The notes under the pieces were generated by a model, which worked only from the letters and a program-made list of their open reading frames with translations, made no database searches and was not told the origin of the DNA. This document shows, piece after piece, positions 7,944-14,482 of a DNA stretch of 17,359 nt; positions within the stretch are counted from its first letter, which is position 1; every line of letters begins with the position of its first letter. Position numbers and translations under genes: made by a program. This DNA is from Gammaproteobacteria bacterium (GTDB lineage: Bacteria > Pseudomonadota > Gammaproteobacteria > S144-34). Location: NCBI GenBank assembly GCA_015494165.1, contig WGBS01000199.1, positions 1 through 17,359 on the forward strand, given 5' to 3'.

Positions 7944-9122
7944 ATGTTCCGCGTCTCGCAGCTCATGGGGCTTCTCGCGGGGAAGGCGCGCCCGGCCCCG
8001 CCCGCCGGCGGCCCGGTGCGGCCGGTGGTGATCTGGAACCTCATCCGCCGCTGCAACCTCACCTGCCGCCACTGCTACTCGACCTCCGCCGACCGCGACT
8101 TCGCGGGCGAGCTCGACACCGCCGAGGCCGAGGCGGTGATGGACGACCTGCACGCCTACGGGGTGCGCGCGCTCATCCTCTCGGGGGGCGAGCCGCTCAT
8201 GCGCCACGACATCCTCGCGCTCTCGCGCCGCGCCAAGGAGATGGGCTTCATGACGGCGCTGTCGACCAACGGCACGCTGATCGACGCGCCCCTCGCCGAG
8301 CGGCTCGCCGCCGTCGGCTACGACTACGTCGGCATCAGCCTCGACGGCCTCGGTGCCACGCACGACGCCTTCCGCCGCCGCGAGGGCGCCTTCGAGGCGG
8401 CGCTGCGCGGCATCCGGCTGTGCCGCGACGCCGGCCTCAAGGTCGGCATCCGCTTCACCCTCACCGAGGAGAACGCCGCCGACCTGCCGGGGCTGCTCGA
8501 CCTCATGGAGCGCGAGGGGGTGCACAAGTTCTATCTCTCGCATCTCAACTACGCCGGGCGCGGCAACCGCAACCGCCGCCGCGACGCGCTCCACCGCACC
8601 ACGCGCTCCGCCATGGCGCTGTTGTTCGAGCGCGCCTGGGAGGCCGCGCGCGAAGGCGCACCGCGCGAGTACGTCACGGGCAACAACGACGCCGACGGCG
8701 CCTTCCTGTGGCTGTGGGCGCGCGAGCGCCTCGGCCCGGCGGCTGCCGCACGCCTCGAGGGCGCGCTGGCCGCCTGGGGCGGCAACCAGACCGGGATCGC
8801 CATCGCCAACATCGACAACCTCGGCAACGTCCACCCCGACTCCTTCTGGTGGCACCACACGCTCGGCAACGTGCGCGAGCGGCCCTTCTCGGCGATCTGG
8901 GAGGAGCCGCGCGATGCGCTCATGGAGGGGCTGCGGCGGCGCCCGCGCCCGGTGCGGGGACGCTGCGCGCGCTGCCGCTTCCTCGCCTGGTGCAACGGCA
9001 ACACGCGCCTGCGCGCCCTCCAGCTCACGGGCGACCCCTGGGCCGAGGACCCCGGCTGCTACCTGACGGAGGCGGAGATCGCGGGCGCGGGGGAGGCGGA
9101 TGCGGCGCGCGCGGCCGGCTGA
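7944..9122 (+). CDS. nirJ: NirJ, radical SAM heme d1 biosynthesis enzyme
   Basis: A 392-residue radical SAM enzyme with the cluster motif C37-x3-C41-x2-C44 and the SAM-contacting GGEP at 81-84. A C-terminal SPASM-like cysteine set, C341-x2-C344-x5-C350 and later C372, can bind a second [4Fe-4S] cluster. NirJ removes the two propionate groups of didecarboxysiroheme so that oxo groups can form on rings A and B of heme d1; it is cytoplasmic and anaerobic. The ATG at 7944 is preceded by only a weak purine run AGGG (7934-7937), and the predicted transcript leader is almost absent. The gene overlaps nirN by 23 bases, so the two are translated together. Identity is strong from both cysteine sets and from context. 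Confidence 0.95.
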   Translation: MFRVSQLMGLLAGKARPAPPAGGPVRPVVIWNLIRRCNLTCRHCYSTSADRDFAGELDTAEAEAVMDDLHAYGVRALILSGGEPLMRHDILALSRRAKEMGFMTALSTNGTLIDAPLAERLAAVGYDYVGISLDGLGATHDAFRRREGAFEAALRGIRLCRDAGLKVGIRFTLTEENAADLPGLLDLMEREGVHKFYLSHLNYAGRGNRNRRRDALHRTTRSAMALLFERAWEAAREGAPREYVTGNNDADGAFLWLWARERLGPAAAARLEGALAAWGGNQTGIAIANIDNLGNVHPDSFWWHHTLGNVRERPFSAIWEEPRDALMEGLRRRPRPVRGRCARCRFLAWCNGNTRLRALQLTGDPWAEDPGCYLTEAEIAGAGEADAARAAG

Positions 9123-10683
9123 GCGCCTCGCCGCGGCCGCGCTGGCGCTGGCCGCGGCCGGGACACCGGCGCACGCGGGCACCGGCGCGCCGCACGCCGC
9201 CGCCCTCTACGCGCGCCACTGCGCGCGCTGCCACGGTGCCGATCGCCTCGGCGGCATGGGCCCGGCCCTGGTCCCGGGGGCGCTCGGGCGCCTGACGCGC
9301 GAGCGCGCCGCGCGCGTCATCCGTGACGGCCGGCCGCTGACGCAGATGCCCGCCTTCGGCGCTCGCCTCGGCGAGGCCGAGATCGCCGCCCTCGCCGCCT
9401 TCGTCTTCACGCCGCCGGCCGAGCCCCCGCGCTGGGACCTGGCCGCCATCCGGCGCAGCCACCGCGTGCTGGCACGGCCCTCGGAACTCCCCGCCCGTCC
9501 GGTGCACCGCGCCGACCCCATGAACCTGTTCGTGGTGGTCGAGCTCGGCGACCACCACGTCACGGTGCTCGACGGCGACCGCTTCGAGCCCATCGCGCGT
9601 TTCCCGACCCACCGCGCGCTGCACGGCGGGCCGAAGTTCTCCCCGGACGGGCGCTTCGTCTACTTTGCCTCGCGCGACGGCTGGATCAGCAAGTACGACC
9701 TCTGGGGCCTGCGCTACGTCGCCGAGGTGCGCGCCGGGATCAACACCCGCAACATCGCCGTCTCCCACGACGGGCGCTTCGTGGCCGTCGCCAACTACCT
9801 GCCGCAGACCCTCGTGATCCTGTCGGCCGCGGACCTCTCGCCGCTGCGCCTCATCGAGGTGCGCGACGCCGCCGGCGAGCGGGCCTCGCGCGTGAGCGCC
9901 GTCTACACCGCACCCCCGCGGGGAAGCTTCGTCGCCGCGCTCAAGGACGTGCCCGAGATGTGGGAGATCCCCTACCTGCCGGACGCCCCGCCCGTCTACC
10001 GCGGGCCCATGCACGACTGGCGCGCCGACTCCGGTGAGCCGCCCGCGGTGGAATCGGGGCCCTTCCCCGTGCGCCGCATCCCGCTCGACGAGGTGCTCGA
10101 CGACTTCTTCTTCGACCCGGGCTACCGCTTCGTGGTCGGCGCCGCGCGCGGCGGCGGGGCGCGCGTCATCAGCTTGGTGACGGGGGCGGAGGTGCGCCGC
10201 CTGCCCATCGAGGGCCTGCCGCACCTGGGCTCCGGGATCTCCTGGGTGCGCGGAGGCAGGCGCGTGCTCGCCACCCCCAACCTGCGCCGCGGTGCCATCA
10301 GCGTCATCGACATGGAGCGCTGGGAGGTGGTCGCGGAGATCCCCACCCTCGGGCCCGGCTTCTTCCTGCGCAGCCACGCCCGCAGCCCCTACCTGTGGGC
10401 CGACGTCTTCTTCGGCCCGAACCGCGACGCCATGCACGTCATCGACAAGCGCACCCTGCGCATCGTGCGCACGCTGCGGCCGGCACCCGGGAAGACCTCC
10501 GCGCACGTGGAGTTCACGCGCGACGGCCGCTACGCCCTCGTCAGCGTGTGGGACATGGACGGCGCGATCGTCGTCTACGACGCGCGCACGCTCGAGGAGG
10601 TCACGCGCATCCCCATGCGCAAGCCCTCGGGCAAGTACAACGTCTGGAACAAGACCCACTACGAGGAGGGCACCAGCCACTGA
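9100..10683 (+). CDS. nirN: NirN, c-type cytochrome with d1-binding propeller (dihydro-heme d1 dehydrogenase)
   Basis: A 527-residue periplasmic NirS homologue. The signal peptide has three Arg residues in the first five, followed by a hydrophobic Ala/Leu core to about residue 26. The heme c motif is C41-A-R-C44-H45, with M83 as likely sixth ligand. A propeller follows from about 140, with blade sequences such as FSPDGRFVYFASRDG and the NirS-like C-terminal KPSGKYNVWNKTHYEE. NirN oxidises dihydro-heme d1 to heme d1 before the cofactor enters NirS. The ATG at 9100 lies within the nirJ end; GGGAGG (9091-9096) is only 3 bases upstream, a short spacing that fits reinitiation after nirJ. It is distinguished from NirS by its divergent propeller and by its place after nirJ. 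Confidence 0.92.
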   Translation: MRRARPAERLAAAALALAAAGTPAHAGTGAPHAAALYARHCARCHGADRLGGMGPALVPGALGRLTRERAARVIRDGRPLTQMPAFGARLGEAEIAALAAFVFTPPAEPPRWDLAAIRRSHRVLARPSELPARPVHRADPMNLFVVVELGDHHVTVLDGDRFEPIARFPTHRALHGGPKFSPDGRFVYFASRDGWISKYDLWGLRYVAEVRAGINTRNIAVSHDGRFVAVANYLPQTLVILSAADLSPLRLIEVRDAAGERASRVSAVYTAPPRGSFVAALKDVPEMWEIPYLPDAPPVYRGPMHDWRADSGEPPAVESGPFPVRRIPLDEVLDDFFFDPGYRFVVGAARGGGARVISLVTGAEVRRLPIEGLPHLGSGISWVRGGRRVLATPNLRRGAISVIDMERWEVVAEIPTLGPGFFLRSHARSPYLWADVFFGPNRDAMHVIDKRTLRIVRTLRPAPGKTSAHVEFTRDGRYALVSVWDMDGAIVVYDARTLEEVTRIPMRKPSGKYNVWNKTHYEEGTSH

Positions 10684-10718
10684 CACGGGTGGCGGTATAC
10701 GGTTCGCAGTGGGCGGGA

Positions 10719-10746
10719 CCGTGAACCGTGAACCGCGAGCCGTGCG
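10719..10746 (+). repeat. Decaying 7-base tandem repeat between nirN and dnr
   Basis: CCGTGAA (10719-10725) and CCGTGAA (10726-10732) are followed by CCGCGAG and CCGTGCG, four 7-base units with increasing divergence. GAACCGT in this array (10723-10729) can pair with ACGGTTC at 10699-10705 to form a 7-bp hairpin with a 17-base loop. This short region is the convergence point of nirN and dnr, so it may serve as a weak bidirectional terminator, but it has no T-tract. Confidence 0.45.
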
Positions 10747-10752
10747 CTTTGC

Positions 10753-11445
10753 TCAAGCGATTCCGCCGTAGCGCCGCAGGGCAGGGACGTCGTGGACGGT
10801 GATGGTGCGGCCCTGCACCGTGATCAGGCCCTTGTCGCAGAGCTGGTGCAGGATGCGCGAGAGCGTCTCGGGCTGCACCGACAGGCGCGAGGCGATGACG
10901 TTCTTCGGCGCCGGCAGGCGGATCTCGGCGCTGTCGCCCGCGTCCTCCGGCAGCTCGCCGAGCAGGTAGTTCACGAGCCGCAGCGTCGCGTTCTGCAGCG
11001 CCAGCGCCTCGATCTCGTTGACGCGCGCGCGCAGGCGCATGCTCATGGCGGCCATCACGCGGAAGCAGGTGTCCACCGACTCGCGCAGGATCTGCAGGAA
11101 GACGGCGTTGTCGAAGGCGATGAGCTCGGAGCGCACCAGCGCCTGCGCCGAGACCGGATAGCGCTTGCCTTCCATGAACATCACCGCCTCGGCGAAGGAC
11201 TGGCCGGGGCGGATGATCTCGATGACCTTCTCGTCGCCCTCGGGCGAGAGGCGGTAGAGCTTGATGCGCCCCTCGCGCAGCATGAAGAAGCGCTCGGCGC
11301 GCTGCCCGTGCTCGAAGAGGTGCTCGCCCTCGGCCAGCTCCACGAGCCGCGCCGCCCGGCGCACGCGCGCAAGCTGCTCGTCGCTGAGCGCCGCCAGCAC
11401 CGGGAGGCGGCGGAGCTCTTCGTCTGGGACCGAGCGGGTGTCCAC
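10753..11445 (-). CDS. dnr: DNR, NO-responsive Crp/Fnr regulator of denitrification
   Basis: A 230-residue Crp/Fnr regulator without the N-terminal cysteine cluster of FNR. It lines up almost without gaps with P. aeruginosa DNR as recalled, through IKLYRLSPEGDEKV (61-74), the FAEAVMFM segment (84-91), the dimerisation helix NEIEALALQNAT (143-154) and the recognition helix QPETLSRILHQL (191-202). Glu193 and Arg197 read TTGA half-sites. DNR-type proteins bind heme and sense nitric oxide, then activate nir, nor and nos promoters. The start is a GTG (complement of 11443-11445) without an evident ribosome binding site; length agrees with the family. The gene is convergent with nirN and divergent from the hemerythrin cassette. 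Confidence 0.93.
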   Translation of the reverse strand: MDTRSVPDEELRRLPVLAALSDEQLARVRRAARLVELAEGEHLFEHGQRAERFFMLREGRIKLYRLSPEGDEKVIEIIRPGQSFAEAVMFMEGKRYPVSAQALVRSELIAFDNAVFLQILRESVDTCFRVMAAMSMRLRARVNEIEALALQNATLRLVNYLLGELPEDAGDSAEIRLPAPKNVIASRLSVQPETLSRILHQLCDKGLITVQGRTITVHDVPALRRYGGIA

Positions 11446-11507
11446 GCGATGCGGAGGCCGGAAGTCCGGGGCCCGTCAGCTTTCGCGGCCGTGATGCCGT
11501 GGGCCGA

Positions 11508-11537
11508 ATGTTACGCAAGGTGGGCCTTGGCGCACAA
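11508..11537 (-). promoter_or_regulatory. Candidate dnr promoter
   Basis: On the minus strand TTGTGC (11537-11532) and TAACAT (11513-11508) are separated by 18 bases and resemble -35 and -10 elements. They predict a start near 11501 and a leader of about 55 bases to the dnr GTG. The elements match the consensus only partly (3 and 4 of 6). Relative to this start, the FNR/DNR box at 11557-11570 would be centred near -62, the class I position. Confidence 0.4.
11516..11529. promoter_or_regulatory. Inverted repeat CAAGG-N4-CCTTG in the dnr promoter
   Basis: CAAGG (11516-11520), TGGG (11521-11524), CCTTG (11525-11529) is a perfect 5-4-5 dyad between the putative -10 and -35 of dnr. It has the half-site spacing of a Crp/Fnr site but not the sequence. 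It could be an operator or a small hairpin in the opposite transcript; function is unknown. Confidence 0.3.
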
Positions 11538-11556
11538 TGCATGCGGCCGCCCGGAA

Positions 11557-11598
11557 TTGATGCAGGTTAAGGAGCGGGCCCGCGCCCGCGGCGACAAT
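11557..11598 (+). promoter_or_regulatory. FNR/DNR-box promoter of the hemerythrin cassette
   Basis: TTGAT (11557-11561), GCAG (11562-11565), GTTAA (11566-11570), centred at 11563.5. The -10-like hexamer GACAAT is at 11593-11598, again exactly 32 bp downstream, giving a start near 11605. The box lies in the 186-base region between the divergent dnr and hemerythrin genes and could serve both. It is the only FNR-type box in that region. Confidence 0.75.
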
Positions 11599-11616
11599 GG
11601 GCCGCCGGCACGGGGC

Positions 11617-11628
11617 CGTTCGCGAACG
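11617..11628. promoter_or_regulatory. Perfect 12-base palindrome in the hemerythrin leader
   Basis: CGTTCGCGAACG is a perfect palindrome lying between the predicted transcription start (about 11605) and the ATG at 11632. It occupies the place where a ribosome binding site would be expected, and no Shine-Dalgarno sequence is visible. It might be a protein-binding operator; chance occurrence in GC-rich DNA is possible. Confidence 0.3.
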
Positions 11629-11631
11629 CGT

Positions 11632-12066
11632 ATGGCGGGCATCGGCGAGATCCTGGGCGGCGAGCACCGGCGCTGCGACGAGCTCTTCGCCGCGGCGGAG
11701 GCGGCCGCCGGCGCAGGCGCCTGGGAGGAGGCGGCCGCGCGCCTCGAGGACTTCCGCGCCGCCCTCGAACGGCACCTGGCCCGCGAGGAGGAGCGGCTGT
11801 TCCCGGCGCTCGAGGCCGCCGAGCCGCAGGCGCGCGGCCCGACGGGGGTCATGCGCCACGAGCACCGCCAGATGCGGGCCCTGGTCGCCGAGCTCGGCGA
11901 GGCGCTCGCGGCCCGCGACCGCGAGCGCTACCTGGGCGCCGCCGAGACCCTCCTGGTGCTGATGCAGCAGCACAACGCCAAGGAGGAGCACGTGCTCTAC
12001 CCGATGAGCGACCGCCTGCTGGAGCCGGAGACCCTCGGCGCGCCGCCGGGGGAAGGGGACGCGTGA
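11632..12066 (+). CDS. Hemerythrin-like diiron protein (HHE domain)
   Basis: A 144-residue, single-domain four-helix protein. The diiron ligand pattern is visible: H12 in GEHRRCDE, H48-x3-E52 in RHLAREEE, H76 or H78 in RHEHRQM, H114-x3-E118 in HNAKEEH, and H120. Such proteins bind oxygen or NO at a diiron site or act in repair of NO-damaged iron centres, as in YtfE/RIC. This protein lacks the N-terminal cysteine-containing domain of RIC, so repair is only one possibility. It is the first gene of an FNR/DNR-box operon and overlaps the DUF2249 gene by 4 bases (GTGA). The ATG at 11632 begins just before the domain; no ribosome binding site is evident. A role in NO or oxygen handling during denitrification is inferred from context. 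Confidence 0.87.
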   Translation: MAGIGEILGGEHRRCDELFAAAEAAAGAGAWEEAAARLEDFRAALERHLAREEERLFPALEAAEPQARGPTGVMRHEHRQMRALVAELGEALAARDRERYLGAAETLLVLMQQHNAKEEHVLYPMSDRLLEPETLGAPPGEGDA

Positions 12067-12356
12067 GCCCGGGGGAGCCCGAGGTGGCGGCCCGCGAGCG
12101 GCGCCTGGACGTGCGCGAGCTCGAGCCTCCGGAGCCGCTGGAGCGCGCGCTCGCCGCCCTGCCGGGGCTCGGCCCCGGCGAGTACCTGCACATGCTCCAC
12201 CGGCGCGAGCCGCTGCTGCTCTACGACCTGCTCGAGGCCCAGGGCTTTCGCCACTGCGCGCGCGAGGGGCCGGAGGCCCCGTGGGAGATATTTATCTGGC
12301 GCGAGGGCGACGAGGCGGCGCGCGCCGCGGCCGAGGCCGCCTGCCACGGCGGCTGA
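12063..12356 (+). CDS. DUF2249 family protein
   Basis: A small soluble protein of 97 residues. The family hallmarks are LDVRELEPPEPLERAL near residues 15-30, then PGEYLHMLHRREPLLLYD and a C-terminal WEIFIWRE strand, a TusA-like alpha/beta fold in which catalytic cysteines are not conserved. DUF2249 proteins are often encoded beside hemerythrin-like and NnrS-like genes in denitrifiers, but no biochemical role is established to my knowledge. The GTG start overlaps the hemerythrin stop (GTGA at 12063-12066), showing tight coupling. Cys residues occur only near the C-terminal half (HCARE and ACHGG). Confidence 0.8.
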   Translation: MSPGEPEVAARERRLDVRELEPPEPLERALAALPGLGPGEYLHMLHRREPLLLYDLLEAQGFRHCAREGPEAPWEIFIWREGDEAARAAAEAACHGG

Positions 12357-12401
12357 GCGGTGGCGGAGGCCGGGCGGGCCGCGCCGCGGAGGGTCTGAGC
12401 C

Positions 12402-13691
12402 GTGCTCGCGGGCATGGCGGGTCTCGCCCTCGACCGTGCGCCGCCGCTCGGCGTGCCGCTGCGCTTCCTGCTCACCGCGCCCTTTCTGGCCGCGGGCGCG
12501 GGGCTCGCGGTCGCGGCGCTCGGCCCCGCCGCCGTCACGGCGCGCCTCGCCGGCCCGGCGGTGGCCGCCGCGCACCTCTACACCCTCGGCTTCGTCACCA
12601 TGGTCATGTGCGGGGCGCTGCTGCAGCTCCTGCCGGTGGTGGGCGGCGGCACCGTGCCCGCCCAGCGGACGGTGGCGGCCGTCGTCCATGCGCTGCTCGC
12701 CGTCTCCCCGCTCGTGCTCGGCGCAGGGCTCGCGCTCGGCACGCCGGCGGCCACCGCGGCGGGTGCCGCGCTCGCGGCGGCCGCGCTCGCCGTGTTCTGC
12801 GCCGCGGGCCTTGCGGGCGTGCGCACCTGCGCGCGGGGCCAGGACACCGTGCGCGCCATCGGCCTCGCCCTGGTGGCGCTTGCGCTGGCGCTTGCGTTCG
12901 GGCTGCTCGCGGCGCTGGCGCGCGCGCGCTGGGCGGTGCCTGCGGCGCCGTGGGGCACGTTCCACCAGGGATGGATGCTGCTGGGCTGGGTGGGCGCGCT
13001 GGTGATGGGCGTGGCTTGGCAGGTGGTGCCCATGTTCCAGATGACGCCGCCCTATCCGCCGGCGGCCCGGCGCGTGCCGCTGGCGGCGCTCCTCGCAGGC
13101 CTCGTGGGCTGGAGCGTGGCGCGGGCGGCCGGATCCGCGCCGGTGGCGGCCGCGGCGCTGGGGGTCGCGGCGCTCGCGCTCGCCGCATTCGCGCTCGCCA
13201 CCCTGGCGCTCCAGGCGCGCAGGCGCCGGAGGCTGCGCGACGCCACGCTGGACGCCTGGCGGCTCGCCATGCTCGCGCTGCTCGCGGCCCTCGGATGCGG
13301 GCTCGTGGCGGCGGTGCGGCCCGGCGCGGGCCCGGGCTGGGCCTGGGCCGCGGGGACGCTCTATCTCGCCGGCTTCGCGGGATCGGCCATCACCGGAATG
13401 CTTTACAAGATCGTGCCCTTCCTGCTGTGGCTGCACATGCACCGGCGCCTGCATCCGCGGCCGGGCGCGACCGCGCGCGTGCCGCACCTGCGCGAGCTGC
13501 TGCCGGAGGCCCGCGCCCGGCGGCAGCTCCGCCTGCACGCGCTCGCCGTCGCCCTGCTCGCCCTCGCGGGCGCCTGGCCGGCGCTCGCGCGGCCCGCCGG
13601 GCTGGTGGCGGCGGTCGCATGGACCCTGCTCGGCGTGGAGCTCGCGCGCGCGGCGCTGGCCGCCCGGCGGGCGCTCGCGGCCGCCGCCTGA
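12402..13691 (+). CDS. Polytopic membrane protein with three NnrS-like repeats
   Basis: A 429-residue, very hydrophobic protein with about 10-12 predicted membrane helices. Three segments share the spacing G-x7-G-x6-P: G63/G71/P78 (preceded by H58), G195/G203/P210 (preceded by H188), and G324/G332/P339 (followed by H345 and H347). The first, HLYTLGFVTMVMCGALLQLLP with its His five residues before the Gly, resembles the HEMLFGF and GFLLTAVP motif of NnrS as I recall it. NnrS proteins are heme- and copper-containing membrane proteins of the NO regulon. A distant kinship with heme-copper oxidase subunit I is the alternative. GTG 12402 has GGAGGG (12388-12393) 8 bases away. It is the third gene of the hemerythrin cassette. 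A heme-binding membrane role in NO stress is inferred, not shown. Confidence 0.75.
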   Translation: MLAGMAGLALDRAPPLGVPLRFLLTAPFLAAGAGLAVAALGPAAVTARLAGPAVAAAHLYTLGFVTMVMCGALLQLLPVVGGGTVPAQRTVAAVVHALLAVSPLVLGAGLALGTPAATAAGAALAAAALAVFCAAGLAGVRTCARGQDTVRAIGLALVALALALAFGLLAALARARWAVPAAPWGTFHQGWMLLGWVGALVMGVAWQVVPMFQMTPPYPPAARRVPLAALLAGLVGWSVARAAGSAPVAAAALGVAALALAAFALATLALQARRRRRLRDATLDAWRLAMLALLAALGCGLVAAVRPGAGPGWAWAAGTLYLAGFAGSAITGMLYKIVPFLLWLHMHRRLHPRPGATARVPHLRELLPEARARRQLRLHALAVALLALAGAWPALARPAGLVAAVAWTLLGVELARAALAARRALAAAA

Positions 13692-13716
13692 GGCCCGGAC
13701 GGGCGGCGCCGCGGCG

Positions 13717-13736
13717 TATACTTGACCTCGGGAGGG
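13717..13736 (+). promoter_or_regulatory. Candidate -10 element and ribosome binding site of the third Crp/Fnr gene
   Basis: TATACT (13717-13722) matches the -10 consensus at 5 of 6 positions in an otherwise GC-rich 53-base gap, but no convincing -35 lies 16-18 bases upstream. GGAGGG (13731-13736) sits 8 bases before the GTG at 13745 and decides that start. The gene may be transcribed from here, by readthrough from the cassette upstream, or both. Confidence 0.4.
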
Positions 13737-13744
13737 AATCGGTC

Positions 13745-14482
13745 GTGAAGCGCCAGGCCACCGGGAGCGAGCGCCTCGAGTGCGCGTGCCGCATGCACCG
13801 CTGCATGCTGTGCGGCGCGCGCATGGCGGCGCTCGCCGGCCCCCAGCTCATCTGTGAGATCCGCGGCCTCATCCAGAAGCGCCACTTCGAGCCGGGCGAG
13901 TACCTGTGCCTGGAGGGCGAACGGCGCGGCCTGCTGCACTTCCTCACCGAGGGCATGGCCAAGGTGACGGTGACGCTGCCGGACGGGCGCGAGCAGATCC
14001 TGCGGCTGGCGCTCCCGGGCCAGCCCATCGGCCTCGAGACCCTGGAGGACGAGACCAGCCCCTACGCCGTGCAGGCGCTCACCCCGGTGGCGACCTGCAC
14101 CATCCGCGTGCCCGAGATCCGCGAGGTGCTCCAGTCCAGCCCCGATCTCGCGGTGCGCGTGATCCGCGCCCTCAACGAGGAGCTCGCGCACGCGCGCGTG
14201 CTGGTGCGCGACCTCGGCCTGATGCGCGCTGGCGAGCGCGTCGCCTCCTTCCTGCTCTCGCTGCTGCCGGCGGCGGGGGCCGGCGAGGGCATCCCGATGC
14301 CCCTGTCGCGCGCCGAGATCGCCGAGATGCTGGGCCTGACGCCCGAGACGGTCTCGCGCCACATGGCCCGCCTGAAGCGCGAGCGCGTCATCCGCGAGGC
14401 GCGCGGCCGCCTCCACCTGCTGGACACCGCGCGGCTGCGGGCGCTGGCCGGGCTGGAGGGCCGCCGCGCCGGGGCGCATTGA
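13745..14482 (+). CDS. Crp/Fnr-family regulator with cysteine-rich N terminus
   Basis: A 245-residue regulator: a cNMP-binding-like domain (about 35-145), a dimerisation helix (about 135-160) and a helix-turn-helix (about 187-210). The recognition helix P200-E-T-V-S-R205 is the FNR type and should read TTGAT half-sites. The N terminus contains C13-x-C15-x4-C20-x2-C23, and C118 lies where FNR has its internal cluster ligand. C37 and C55 are also present. This suggests an iron-sulfur or redox sensor, although the spacing differs from canonical FNR. The GTG at 13745 has a strong ribosome binding site and is the only start that keeps all four N-terminal cysteines. The stop TGA (14480-14482) is part of the next FNR box. 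The signal it senses is unknown. Confidence 0.87.
   Translation: MKRQATGSERLECACRMHRCMLCGARMAALAGPQLICEIRGLIQKRHFEPGEYLCLEGERRGLLHFLTEGMAKVTVTLPDGREQILRLALPGQPIGLETLEDETSPYAVQALTPVATCTIRVPEIREVLQSSPDLAVRVIRALNEELAHARVLVRDLGLMRAGERVASFLLSLLPAAGAGEGIPMPLSRAEIAEMLGLTPETVSRHMARLKRERVIREARGRLHLLDTARLRALAGLEGRRAGAH

Noticed and set aside
9025..10686. A minus-strand frame of about 550 codons opposite nirN.
   Set aside because: It has no recognisable family motifs, and nirN on the other strand is a clear family member with a signal peptide and heme motif.
10792..11631. N-terminal extension of the hemerythrin-like protein across dnr.
   Set aside because: The extended frame runs antisense to dnr and has no domain similarity; the HHE domain begins right after the ATG at 11632.
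13722..13735. TTGAC at 13722-13726 as a sixth FNR box before the third regulator.
   Set aside because: The right half would be GGAGG, which does not fit a GTCAA half-site and is part of the ribosome binding site; no -10 element lies 32 bp downstream of its centre.
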